DNA of 64,000 nucleotides from Methylomagnum ishizawai. GTDB taxonomy: Bacteria > Pseudomonadota > Gammaproteobacteria > Methylococcales > Methylococcaceae. Positions within the stretch are counted from its first letter, which is position 1. Every line of letters starts with the position of its first letter. The stretch is from positions 2,568,150 to 2,632,149 of the forward strand of contig NZ_AP019783.1 in the NCBI RefSeq assembly GCF_019670005.1. The letters are read 5' to 3'. The notes under the pieces were generated by a model. That model did no database searches, was not told the DNA's origin, and saw only the letters and a list, made by a program, of their open reading frames with translations. Of the stretch, positions 9,945 to 18,501 are shown in pieces. A program made the translations under genes and the position numbers.

Positions 9945-10766
9945 CTAGTCGGCGACCGGGGCGGCGGCGCGGATTTGCAAGGGCCCGAGCGGTTCGTCCT
10001 GGAGGATTTCGATCAGCCGCTCCTTGGACAATTCCAGTATAGCCAGCAACGCGACCACGGCACCGGGACGGCCTTCGCCGCGTTCGAACAATTCCTGGAA
10101 CGGCACCAGCGCCTGTGTTTTCAGCCTCCCCAGGATGCCCGCCATCCGCTCCCGCACCGACAAGGGTTCGCGCTTGATCTGGTGGCGGGTGAGGCGGTCG
10201 GCCCGGCGCAGCACGTCCTGGAACGCCAGCAGGATTTCTTGCAGCGCGACTTCCGGGTAGACCTTATCGACCTGGATGGCCCCGGTGTCGGCGGACACCT
10301 CGTGGACATCGCGCTCGCAGCGCGGCAATTGGTCCAGCGCTTGCGCCGCCAGTTTGTAGCGCTCGTATTCCCGGAGGCGGCGGATCAAATCGGCGCGGGG
10401 GTCGTCCTCCTCGCTCTCGGCGGCGGCGGGTTTCGGCAGCAACATCCGGGATTTGATCTCGGCCAGGATCGCGGCCATCAGCAGGTACTCGGCGGCAAGT
10501 TCGATACGCAGCACGGCCATCATGTCGATATAGGCGATGTATTGGCGGGTGATATCGGCGATGGGGATTTCGAGGATCGACAGGTTCTGCCGCCGGATCA
10601 AATACAGCAACAAATCCAGCGGACCCTCGAACGATTCCAGGATCACTTCCAGCGCGTCGGGCGGGATATAGAGATCGGTCGGCAGGTCGGTGACGGGGTT
10701 GCCGTTGACGATGGCGACCACCTCCACGGGCGCGGCGCTGTCGCCCGGCGCGCTATGCTCGCTCAT
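9945..10766 (-). CDS. scpA: Segregation and condensation protein A
   Basis: ScpA is the kleisin that bridges SMC heads and binds ScpB. The 273-residue protein shows the N-terminal kleisin signature (FEGPLDLLLYLIRRQNLSILEIPIADI, starting near residue 45), which contacts the SMC neck. A conserved segment for ScpB binding (AAEYLLMAAILAEIKSRMLLP) and the C-terminal winged helix for the SMC cap follow. It lies nine bases after the M50 protease gene and one base before scpB. No smc gene is in the window. Confidence 0.95.
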   Translation of the reverse strand: MSEHSAPGDSAAPVEVVAIVNGNPVTDLPTDLYIPPDALEVILESFEGPLDLLLYLIRRQNLSILEIPIADITRQYIAYIDMMAVLRIELAAEYLLMAAILAEIKSRMLLPKPAAAESEEDDPRADLIRRLREYERYKLAAQALDQLPRCERDVHEVSADTGAIQVDKVYPEVALQEILLAFQDVLRRADRLTRHQIKREPLSVRERMAGILGRLKTQALVPFQELFERGEGRPGAVVALLAILELSKERLIEILQDEPLGPLQIRAAAPVAD

Positions 10767-10775
10767 CGGCGGACC

Positions 10776-11462
10776 TTAGCCCCCCGGTCCCATCAATTGG
10801 TACAGGATGCCGTAGGGAATCCCGGCATAGAGCAGCGATTGGTTGAGCAACAGGTTCATCGGTCCGCCAAGCAACATCGACAGCGCCGGGGTCGCGATCA
10901 AGATCAACAGGATCACCAAGCCGTATTGTTCCAACTGGCCGTAGCGGTAAGCCCATTTGTCCGGCAGCAGGCTGGTCATGATGCGTCCGCCGTCCAGGGG
11001 CGGCAGCGGCACCAGGTTGATGAGCATCAGCATCAGGTTGATGTAGATACCGGCGGCGGCCATGTAGATCATCGGCAGCGAGTAATAACGGTCGCCGATC
11101 ACATGCGCCAGCTTGGAAATCAATATCCAGCACACCACCATCAGCAGGTTGGCCAGCGGCCCGGCCAGGGCGACCAGGCCGATATCGCGCTTGGGCTTGT
11201 GGAGCTTGCCCCAATCGACCGGCACCGGCTTGGCCCAGCCGAAGATGAAGCCGCCCAGCACCAGCATCACTCCCGGCAGGATGATCGTGCCCACGGGATC
11301 GACATGCTTGAGCGGATTGAGGGTCAGGCGTCCCAGGCGGTCCGCCGTCTTATCGCCGAGCAGCTTGGCGATCCAGCCGTGGGCGACTTCGTGCAGGGTG
11401 ATGGCGAAAATCACGGGCAAGGCCCAAACGGCGAAACGCCCGACCGTGGTGAGTTGTTCCAT
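10776..11462 (-). CDS. Site-2 protease family membrane metalloprotease (M50B)
   Basis: The 228-residue integral membrane protein belongs to the small S2P/YwhC-like zinc proteases, which cut substrates within the membrane. The zinc motif HEVAH lies at residues 24-28 in the first membrane helix. The second signature, NLVPLPPLDGGRI, supplies the third metal ligand Asp. About five or six hydrophobic segments are visible, and there is no PDZ domain, so this is not RseP. It is regularly found just upstream of scpA in proteobacteria, as here. The physiological substrate is unknown. Confidence 0.9.
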   Translation of the reverse strand: MEQLTTVGRFAVWALPVIFAITLHEVAHGWIAKLLGDKTADRLGRLTLNPLKHVDPVGTIILPGVMLVLGGFIFGWAKPVPVDWGKLHKPKRDIGLVALAGPLANLLMVVCWILISKLAHVIGDRYYSLPMIYMAAAGIYINLMLMLINLVPLPPLDGGRIMTSLLPDKWAYRYGQLEQYGLVILLILIATPALSMLLGGPMNLLLNQSLLYAGIPYGILYQLMGPGG

Positions 11463-11484
11463 GGGGATAGTGGCAAATCAGCGG

Positions 11485-12105
11485 TTAAAACAAGCCGTCA
11501 ACGGTGCCCTTGCCCTGCCGGATCAGTTCCGGGCGGGCCTCGGTGAAACCGATGATGGTGGTGGGTTGGTAGGCCACCGGGCCGGCGTCGAGGATCAGGT
11601 CCACCTCTTTTTCGAGGCGGGCGCGGATGTCCTCGGGGTCGCTCATGGCGTCTTCGTGTCCTGGGAGGATCAGGGTGGAACTGAACAAGGGTTCTTGGAG
11701 TTCTTCCACCAAGGCCATGGTGATGGGATTGTTCGGGAGCCGGATGCCGATGGTCTTGCGCTTGGAGTGCTGCAAGCGCCTGGGAGTTTCGCGGGTGGCC
11801 GGCAGGATGAAGGTGAAGGGTCCGGGGGTCAGGGTCTTGATGAGGCGGAAGGCTTCGTTGTTGATCTTGGCGAAGGTGGCGATTTGCGAAAGATCGATGC
11901 AGACCAGGGTGAAATTATGCGCGTCGCCGAGTTGGCGGATGCGGCGGATGCGTTCGAGGGCGTCCTTGTTGTCGAGTTGGCAGGCGAAGGCGTAGCCGGA
12001 ATCGGTGGGATACACGATCAAACCTCCCTGCCGGATGATCTCCACGGCGCGGCGGATCAGCCGTTGCTGGGGGTCTTTGGGGTGAACCTGGAAATATTGT
12101 GCCAT
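11485..12105 (-). CDS. yciO: YciO/Sua5-YrdC family protein (L-threonylcarbamoyladenylate synthase-like)
   Basis: The 206-residue product is a single YrdC domain. It has the nucleotide/threonine-binding motifs PTDSGYAFAC, KTLTPGPFTFILPAT and KRKTIGIRLP, and ends with ILDAGPV. Family members bind RNA or ATP and threonine; the TsaC/Sua5 branch makes threonylcarbamoyl-AMP for tRNA t6A. The N terminus and gene context match YciO rather than TsaC, whose catalytic efficiency is higher. It is the first gene of the seven-gene minus-strand run. tsaB, another t6A gene, lies 3 kb away in this window. Confidence 0.87.
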   Translation of the reverse strand: MAQYFQVHPKDPQQRLIRRAVEIIRQGGLIVYPTDSGYAFACQLDNKDALERIRRIRQLGDAHNFTLVCIDLSQIATFAKINNEAFRLIKTLTPGPFTFILPATRETPRRLQHSKRKTIGIRLPNNPITMALVEELQEPLFSSTLILPGHEDAMSDPEDIRARLEKEVDLILDAGPVAYQPTTIIGFTEARPELIRQGKGTVDGLF

Positions 12106-12338
12106 GGCGATAGTTTACTCGATGCGGTACGCATTATGCAGTGGCGGCGCGGCGATTGGCGGTGCCGCACCGGGGCCCAGCGGCTTCCCGGTGAATATTG
12201 CCCGCCGCGAAGGTGAATAATCCCCCGCCCTCCGGGCTAAATTCCACATTATTCAAATGGACTTCGGACTAAGCTTGAGCCGTCTAATGGCGGATTTAGG
12301 TTCCGTCCCGTGTCGAACTTTCCAAGGGGGATTTTCCC

Positions 12339-15101
12339 ATGCCTACACGACAGCTTACCGGGTGGTCGTTGCTCCATCTTTGTGGATTACTCTTGCTGCT
12401 GGTCGCGGCCCTACCCGGCCATGCCGCGCTCAACTCCGTTTCCATCTACAACAATTCCGGTTTCCAAGGCCAATGGGGCGTGAACAATTGGGGCACCATC
12501 GCCATGAGCGACCCCAACGCCCAGGCCCCGGGCCGGACCGGCAAGGCGATAGAAGTCCGGTTTTCCGGCCAGGACAACCTCTGGCGGGCCTTCGGCATCG
12601 GTCCCGCCGATTGGAACAATCCGCCGGTCTATTACCTGAACGAAGTCCTCACCATCGAATTCGATCTCTACATCGAACCCAACTCGTCGAAAACCGAAAA
12701 CCTGAAGTTCATCCTGGAAGACGCGGGCTATGCCGACGAACTCCCGCTGGTGAATTTCATTCCCGGCTGGGCCGGGATGACGGCGGACCAGCGCTTCGGC
12801 CACTGGTTCCACATCAGGGTCAACCTGAAGCAACTACATCCGAAAATCTTCCGGTTTTCGCGCTTCCTGCTGTTCAACATCGACGACGGTTCCGGCGTCG
12901 CCGCCGATACCCATTTCTATATGGCCGCGGTGAAACTGGGCTGGAGCCCGGACACCACGCCCCCCGTGATAAAACCGGGTTCGGCCACCCTCAGTCCCAC
13001 CCACGACCAACTCGCCCTGGTTTTCAAGACCAACGAAGCCACGCTTTACCGCTTCGAATACGGCGTCAACGATTACAGCCATAAGGTCCAAGACCTGCAG
13101 AACTGGGGCACGGCCCACACGGTGAACCTGACCGGCCTGACGCCCGGCACCACCGTGCAATACCGCTTCACCGCCCTGGATCATCGTATCGATCCCCAGG
13201 CCACGCCCAACCAGAGCGTGCTGGAAGGCAGCTACGTCCTGCCCCCGGCCCCGACCACGCCGCCCATCTTGTCCACCCCGACCGCGACCGGCGTGGAAGG
13301 CCATAAAGTCACCTTGAAATGGACCACCGACCGGCCTTGCACCGCCGAACTGAGTTTCCAGAAGCAGGGCGGCGGGGAAACGCTGCGACGCACGCTTACC
13401 GACTTCGCCGCCTCGCGCAGCCTGTTGATCGATTTGCTACAACCTGCCACGGCTTACACCGGAACCCTCAAGGTCACCGACCATTTCGGCAACCAAACCT
13501 CCAGCGCCGTCGCCTTCACCACCAAGGCCAACAGCAGCGTCGATGTCGGGGTCACGCTGAATCCCGCCAGCCGGAAGCCGATTTCCCCCTATATCTACGG
13601 CAGCAACCAGAACCACGGCGCACCGCAATACACCTTCGGACGCTTGGGCGGCAACCGCTGGACCGCCTACAACTGGGAGAACAACGCCAGCAATGCCGGC
13701 GTCGATTACCTCAACGAGAACGACGACTACCTGCCCTGGGTCGAGGGGGTGCCCGCCAACCAGTACAACGTGCCGGGCCGGGCGGTTTCCTACGAGGTGG
13801 ACAAGGTGTTCGCCGCCACCGGCCACGCCGACGCGGCCCTGGTCACGGTGCCGATCCTGGGCTATGTCGCCGCCGACAAGGGTCCCGGGGGCGATGTCGC
13901 CGATTCCGGTCCCAATTACCTGCAAACCCGTTTCAAGCAGGTCGATCTGGAGAAGAACGCGCCGTTCGCCACCACGCCGGACACTGCCGATCCCTTCGTC
14001 TTCACCGACGAATATGTCAACTGGATCAAGACCGTGGTCAAACCGGCCCATCCCGGCAAGCAGGTCTTCTACTCGCTGGATAACGAGCCGGATATCTGGT
14101 TCGCCAGCCATCCGCGCATCGAGCCGCACCAGGAATCCTACGACAGCCTGTGCCAGAAGAACCAAGCCGCCGCCGAGACCATCAAGACGGTCGATCCCAA
14201 TGCCGTGGTGTTCGGTTTCGTCAGCTATGGCTGGTATGGCTTCACCTATTTGCAGGGCGCGCCCGACGGCAGCGGGTCGGACCATGCCAGCAAGGGCGAT
14301 TTCACCGAGTACTACCTAGACCGCATGAGACAGGCCGAAACCACCGTCGGGAAACGGCTGGTCGATGTGCTGGACCTGCATTTCTACACCGAAGCCAAAT
14401 CGGCGGGCGGCTCGCCGGTCGGGTATTACTGGGATGGCAGCAAGATGGCCACGCTCAACACGCCCGAAGTAATCGCGGCCCGTTTACAGGCGACGCGCTC
14501 GCTGTGGGATGCCGGGTATGTGGAGAACTCCTGGATTCCGGGGGTATTGCCGGAGGGCGACAAGGCCATCCGCTTGATTCCCCGGATGAAGGCCAAGATC
14601 GACGCGCATTATCCCGGCACCCAGTTCGCCATCACCGAATACAACTACGGCGGCGGCGACCATATCTCGGGGGCTTTGGCCGAGGCGGACGCCCTGGGCA
14701 TCTTCGGCCAGCAAGGCGTGTTCGCCGCCACCCGTTGGCAGATGGGCGGCACCGAGCCGTTCATCGAGGCCGCGTTCCTGATGTACCGGGGTTTCGATGG
14801 CAAGACGGCGAACTTCGGGGATATCGCCTTGGCCGCGCAATCCGCCGATGTCACCAAGATATCGGTCTACGCCAGCGTGGATTTCAGCGTGGCGGGCCGT
14901 TCGGTGTTCGTGGCGATCAACCGCAGCGACAAGGCCCAGGACGTGGGCTTGCAAGGCTTGCCGAACCAGGGCACAGCGCGTGTCTACCGGCTGGCCGGTA
15001 CCGCGACCCAGCCCGTGTATATGGGGTCGGTCCCGGTGACCAAAACCCACTGGGTGGTGGCCCTGCCGCCGATGAGTGTGTCCACCATCGAAATCCGCTG
15101 A
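12339..15101 (+). CDS. Secreted glycoside hydrolase family 44 (endoglucanase/xyloglucanase-type)
   Basis: This 920-residue exported enzyme has a signal peptide (about residues 1-30, cleavage near GHA-ALN). A beta-sandwich carbohydrate-binding-like region (30-205) and two fibronectin-type-III-like segments (about 210-395) come next. The GH44 catalytic module (about 400-920) opens with the family signature GGNRWTAYNWENNASNAG. The acid/base Glu is E583 in SLDNEPDIW and the nucleophile is E767 in AITEYNYGGG. Known GH44 enzymes cut beta-1,4-glucans such as cellulose and xyloglucan. A GGGGG ribosome site precedes the ATG. The gene is monocistronic and its 3' end faces tsaB across a strong hairpin. 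Confidence 0.88.
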   Translation: MPTRQLTGWSLLHLCGLLLLLVAALPGHAALNSVSIYNNSGFQGQWGVNNWGTIAMSDPNAQAPGRTGKAIEVRFSGQDNLWRAFGIGPADWNNPPVYYLNEVLTIEFDLYIEPNSSKTENLKFILEDAGYADELPLVNFIPGWAGMTADQRFGHWFHIRVNLKQLHPKIFRFSRFLLFNIDDGSGVAADTHFYMAAVKLGWSPDTTPPVIKPGSATLSPTHDQLALVFKTNEATLYRFEYGVNDYSHKVQDLQNWGTAHTVNLTGLTPGTTVQYRFTALDHRIDPQATPNQSVLEGSYVLPPAPTTPPILSTPTATGVEGHKVTLKWTTDRPCTAELSFQKQGGGETLRRTLTDFAASRSLLIDLLQPATAYTGTLKVTDHFGNQTSSAVAFTTKANSSVDVGVTLNPASRKPISPYIYGSNQNHGAPQYTFGRLGGNRWTAYNWENNASNAGVDYLNENDDYLPWVEGVPANQYNVPGRAVSYEVDKVFAATGHADAALVTVPILGYVAADKGPGGDVADSGPNYLQTRFKQVDLEKNAPFATTPDTADPFVFTDEYVNWIKTVVKPAHPGKQVFYSLDNEPDIWFASHPRIEPHQESYDSLCQKNQAAAETIKTVDPNAVVFGFVSYGWYGFTYLQGAPDGSGSDHASKGDFTEYYLDRMRQAETTVGKRLVDVLDLHFYTEAKSAGGSPVGYYWDGSKMATLNTPEVIAARLQATRSLWDAGYVENSWIPGVLPEGDKAIRLIPRMKAKIDAHYPGTQFAITEYNYGGGDHISGALAEADALGIFGQQGVFAATRWQMGGTEPFIEAAFLMYRGFDGKTANFGDIALAAQSADVTKISVYASVDFSVAGRSVFVAINRSDKAQDVGLQGLPNQGTARVYRLAGTATQPVYMGSVPVTKTHWVVALPPMSVSTIEIR

Positions 15102-15126
15102 GGCTGGTGCTTTAACCGGACATGGA

Positions 15127-15166
15127 AACGCCCGTGGGATGTGCCGACGCACATCCCACGGGCGTT
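15127..15166. terminator. Bidirectional hairpin between the GH44 gene and tsaB
   Basis: A perfect 17-base-pair stem (15127-15143 with 15150-15166) closes a six-base loop in the 73-base gap between two convergent genes. There is no long T run on either side. It is best read as a shared terminator or transcript-stabilising hairpin. Confidence 0.65.
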
Positions 15167-15174
15167 CTGGTCTC

Positions 15175-15870
15175 TCAGGCCAAGCTGGGCAATCGGGGTT
15201 TCTTCGCCACGTTGTCCCGCAGGTAAATAGGCTGGGCCTGCTCCACCGGCACCGCCGCGCCCGCCTGGAAAGCCGCGGCCCCCAAGCGGGCGACGACCCC
15301 GGCACGGGGGAACCGCCCTTCCAACACGGTCAGCACCCGCCCGCCCAGGCGCTCCCCCAATACGGCACCATAGGTCGCCCAACCACTCCCGGTCGCTACG
15401 CCCCGGACCGCCTCGGGAAACGGCGCTTGCTCCGCCGGAAGCACGGCTTCCTCCCCCAGCAATTCGGCCCAGCCCGCCCCACCCCGCCGGTACACGCCCC
15501 AATAGACTTCCCCCATCCGGGCATCGATGCAGGGAAAGGCGGTGTCCAGCCCGGTCTCGGCCAGCGCCGCCTCGGCCAAGGCCGCCAAGGTCGAAACCGG
15601 CACCACCAGCAAATCCGCCCCGAAAGCGATGCCCTGCGCCACCCCCGCCGCGATCCGCACCCCGGTGAACGAACCCGGCCCGCGCCCGAAAGCCAGGGCG
15701 TCGAGTTGCCCGACGACCAGCCCCGCTTCCGCCAACAGCTCGTCCACCATGGGTAGGATCAGGCTGTTGTGCAGGCGCGGGGCCAGTTGGTAACGCTCAA
15801 TGATGTGGTCCCCCACCAGCAAGGCGGCGGAACAGGCTTCGGTGGCGGTTTCGATGGCGAGTAGGTTCAT
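15175..15870 (-). CDS. tsaB: tRNA threonylcarbamoyladenosine biosynthesis protein TsaB
   Basis: TsaB is the inactive ASKHA-fold partner of TsaD in the complex that installs t6A at position 37 of ANN-decoding tRNAs. The protein begins NLLAIETATEACSAAL and carries the family motif FGRGPGSFTGVRIAAGVAQG. I placed the start at the ATG at 15870 (231 residues, the length of E. coli TsaB) rather than at a TTG five codons upstream. It follows yoaA by only 11 bases, the same pairing as in E. coli. Confidence 0.93.
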   Translation of the reverse strand: MNLLAIETATEACSAALLVGDHIIERYQLAPRLHNSLILPMVDELLAEAGLVVGQLDALAFGRGPGSFTGVRIAAGVAQGIAFGADLLVVPVSTLAALAEAALAETGLDTAFPCIDARMGEVYWGVYRRGGAGWAELLGEEAVLPAEQAPFPEAVRGVATGSGWATYGAVLGERLGGRVLTVLEGRFPRAGVVARLGAAAFQAGAAVPVEQAQPIYLRDNVAKKPRLPSLA

Positions 15871-15881
15871 GGTCGGTGTCG

Positions 15882-17807
15882 TCAAATCTGGGCGAAAAAG
15901 CGTTCCACATCGGCCAGGGCGCGGCTCCTGGGCATGTCCGGGAGGCTATCCAGGAACGAATCGCCATAGGAACGGCCCACGAGGCGCGGATCGCACAGCA
16001 CCAGCACGCCCCGGTCGGTCTGGTTGCGGATCAAGCGGCCCACGCCCTGCTTCAAAGCCAGGATGGCCGTGGGCAATTGATAGGACATGAAGGGATTCAC
16101 CCCGGTTTTCTTCAGGCTTTCCAAACGGGCGCCCAACACCGGATCGCCGGGCGAGGCGAACGGCAATTTGTCGATGATGACACAGGACAAGGCCGGGCCT
16201 TGCACATCCACCCCTTCCCAAAAGCTGGCCGTTCCCAGCAAGACACCATTGCCCGCCCGCTTGAACGCTTCCAGCAAGGTCGATTTGGGTTGGCTGCCCT
16301 GGATGAATAAGGGATAGTCCAGGTGTTCGGGCAGGAGCTTGGCGGCTTCTAGCAAGGCTTGGTGCGAAGTGAACAACAAGAACGCCCGGCCCCGGCTGGC
16401 CCGCAACACCGGCACGGCGGCACCGACCACGGCCTGGGTATAGCCCTGGGTGCCCGGATCGGGCAGGCCGGGCGGCAGGTATAGCAGTGATTGGCGTTGA
16501 TAGTCGAACGGGCTGTCCCAAGCCTTGCATTCGGCTTCCTGGAGTCCGCATTGGTTGATGAAATGCCCGAAGTCGCCACCCACGGTCAGGGTGGCCGAGG
16601 CGAACACCCAGGCGGCTTGGCTGTGCTGGCGGAATTTGCCGAATTCGTTGGCGACGGTCAACGGCGTGCGGTTCAGGCTGAAGGCGCGTTTGCGGGTCTC
16701 GAACCAGCGCACGGTGTCGCCGATGTCGGTGTCCTCGTTATCGTCGAGGAAAGCGTAGAGCCGGGAGCCGATCTCGAAACAGCGTTTGTAGCAGGATTCC
16801 AAACCCTTGCCGCGCACTGCCAAAGGCTTGAGCAATTCGACCAACCGGCCCAATTGCACGAACAGGCCGCCGATGATCTCCTTGACCAAGGGATCGTCCG
16901 CCACCCGGTGCCAAGCTTCGCGGCGGGTGGTTTCCACCCCCAGCGCCAACCGCAAATCCTCGGTTTGGCGGTGCAGCCAATCGGCCTCGTCTTGCAACTC
17001 GGGCACGTCGCGGGCGTCCTTGACCCACTCGGCGGTGATATCGTCGGCCAGTTCGGTGAATTGGCGCGAAGTCACGCTCAACCCGAGGAACTGGGTGGAC
17101 GACTCCAGGAATTGATGGGCCTCGTCCACCACGATGGCCTGGACATTCGGCAGGAGTTCGCCGAAGCCATCGTTCCTCAGGGTCCAATCCGCCCATAGCA
17201 AATGATGGTTGACGACCACCACATCGGCTTCCAGCGCGGCGCGGCGGGCCTTGACCAGATGGCATTCCGCATATTGGGGACATTCCGAACCCAGGCAATT
17301 GTCCACGGTGGAGGTCGCCGCCGCCCACAGCGGCGAGGATTCCGGCACGTCGACCGCCTCGGCGATGTCGCCGGTCTGGGTGTGCTTGGCCCAGCGGCGG
17401 ATGGCTTCCAGCGTGGCGGCGTCGGTCGGGCTATAACCGCTCTTGAAGCCCAGGGTGGTTTGCAATCGGTAGATGCACAGGTAATTGGCGCGGCCCTTCA
17501 ACAGCACGGCCTGGAACGGCAGGCCCAGGGCGTGCCGGACTAAGGGCAAGTCCTTGCGGTAAAGCTGGTCCTGCAAGGTCTTGGTGGCGGTGGAGACGAT
17601 GACTTTCTTGCCGGACAGGAGGACCGGAATCAGATAGGCCAGGGTTTTGCCGGTGCCGGTGCCGGCTTCGGCCACGAGGTTGCCGCCCCGTTCCAAGGTC
17701 GCCGCGACGGCCTCGGCCATTTCTAGCTGGGCCGGGCGGGACTCGAAACCCTGCAAGCGCCGCATCAACAGGCCATCGGGGCCAAATAAAGTGTGGAGGT
17801 CGTGCAT
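15882..17807 (-). CDS. yoaA: DinG/YoaA-family ATP-dependent DNA helicase with Fe-S cluster
   Basis: This 641-residue XPD-like helicase has Walker A GTGTGKT at about residues 49-55 and the DEAH box VVDEAHQF. Four cysteines between motifs Ia and II (one in YLCIYRL, three in NCLGSECPQYAEC) should hold a 4Fe-4S cluster. C-terminal motifs SFWEGVDV and GVGRLIRNQTDRG complete helicase domain 2. YoaA unwinds damaged or stalled-fork DNA and in E. coli works with HolC. The ATG lies two bases after the upstream TPR gene. Length and tsaB linkage favour YoaA over DinG. Confidence 0.9.
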   Translation of the reverse strand: MHDLHTLFGPDGLLMRRLQGFESRPAQLEMAEAVAATLERGGNLVAEAGTGTGKTLAYLIPVLLSGKKVIVSTATKTLQDQLYRKDLPLVRHALGLPFQAVLLKGRANYLCIYRLQTTLGFKSGYSPTDAATLEAIRRWAKHTQTGDIAEAVDVPESSPLWAAATSTVDNCLGSECPQYAECHLVKARRAALEADVVVVNHHLLWADWTLRNDGFGELLPNVQAIVVDEAHQFLESSTQFLGLSVTSRQFTELADDITAEWVKDARDVPELQDEADWLHRQTEDLRLALGVETTRREAWHRVADDPLVKEIIGGLFVQLGRLVELLKPLAVRGKGLESCYKRCFEIGSRLYAFLDDNEDTDIGDTVRWFETRKRAFSLNRTPLTVANEFGKFRQHSQAAWVFASATLTVGGDFGHFINQCGLQEAECKAWDSPFDYQRQSLLYLPPGLPDPGTQGYTQAVVGAAVPVLRASRGRAFLLFTSHQALLEAAKLLPEHLDYPLFIQGSQPKSTLLEAFKRAGNGVLLGTASFWEGVDVQGPALSCVIIDKLPFASPGDPVLGARLESLKKTGVNPFMSYQLPTAILALKQGVGRLIRNQTDRGVLVLCDPRLVGRSYGDSFLDSLPDMPRSRALADVERFFAQI

Positions 17808-17809
17808 CG

Positions 17810-18382
17810 CTACTGCCCCGCTTTGCGTAGCGCCTCGTCCGCGCCCGCCGTGTCGCCCCGCAAGCGCCGGGCTTCGGCGATGAGGGACCAGTTGGCGCTG
17901 ATCAGGGCATTGTCGCCTTGGGCATGGAGATTGGATTTCTTGGCGAGGTCTTCGGCCAAGCCGGGTTCTTGTTGCCGCAACCGGACCTCGGCCAGATCGT
18001 GCCAAAGCTTGGGGTTCTTGGGCTGGATGCGGATGGCCCGCTCCAACGCGGTGGCGGCGTTGTCCAGATCGCCGCTTTGAAGGCTTTGCCCGGCCTCGTC
18101 CATCAGGGCCAGGACGGCGGGCGGCGTGTGGGTCGGTCCGGTGCCTCCGGTGCGTTCTTCCGGGGCTGTGTCGGCGGGCGGAGGCGCGGTGGATTCGGGA
18201 ACCGGGGCCGGCGCAACGGACTTGGCTGGTGGGGCCGGGGCGGTACGGGTGGGTTCCCGATGCGGATGGCGATAGATCGTGGTGGTGGCGGTACCCACGC
18301 AGGCGGTTTGGGCCAACAAGACCGGAAGCAGCCACAACAGGCGGTCGGTTCGCTGCGGGCTTGGGCGGGTATGGAATGGCAT
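17810..18382 (-). CDS. TPR-repeat exported (lipoprotein-like) protein
   Basis: The 190-residue product has a basic N terminus, a hydrophobic stretch ending in a Cys (LLWLLPVLLAQTAC) and a long Pro/Ala/Thr-rich linker. One or two tetratricopeptide repeats follow (SGDLDNAATALERAIRIQPKN and the next helix pair). The lipobox is imperfect (Gln at -3), so lipidation is likely but not certain. I preferred the ATG at 18382 because it places the hydrophobic segment about 15 residues in; an ATG at 18436 is possible. It lies immediately upstream of yoaA, but a functional link is not evident. Confidence 0.7.
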   Translation of the reverse strand: MPFHTRPSPQRTDRLLWLLPVLLAQTACVGTATTTIYRHPHREPTRTAPAPPAKSVAPAPVPESTAPPPADTAPEERTGGTGPTHTPPAVLALMDEAGQSLQSGDLDNAATALERAIRIQPKNPKLWHDLAEVRLRQQEPGLAEDLAKKSNLHAQGDNALISANWSLIAEARRLRGDTAGADEALRKAGQ

Positions 18383-18468
18383 AGGGTATGGACTTGGCGA
18401 TACACGGTCCGGGAGTGGGGCTAAAGGATACCGCATATCGGGCTGGCGGCGGGGTGGAATGAGGGTGC

Positions 18469-18494
18469 TAGAATGCCGACTTTTCACCCAGGAG
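18469..18494 (+). promoter_or_regulatory. Possible -10 box and ribosome-binding site of the DUF1015 gene
   Basis: A TAGAAT hexamer at 18469-18474 resembles a sigma-70 -10 element. It is followed by AGGAG at 18490-18494, seven bases before the ATG at 18502. A clear -35 box is not visible. Confidence 0.35.
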
Positions 18495-18501
18495 AGCCCC
18501 C

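Noticed and set aside
18383-18487. Longer N terminus for the TPR protein
   Set aside because: The extra codons look like non-coding sequence and would bury the signal peptide; the ATG at 18382 fits better.
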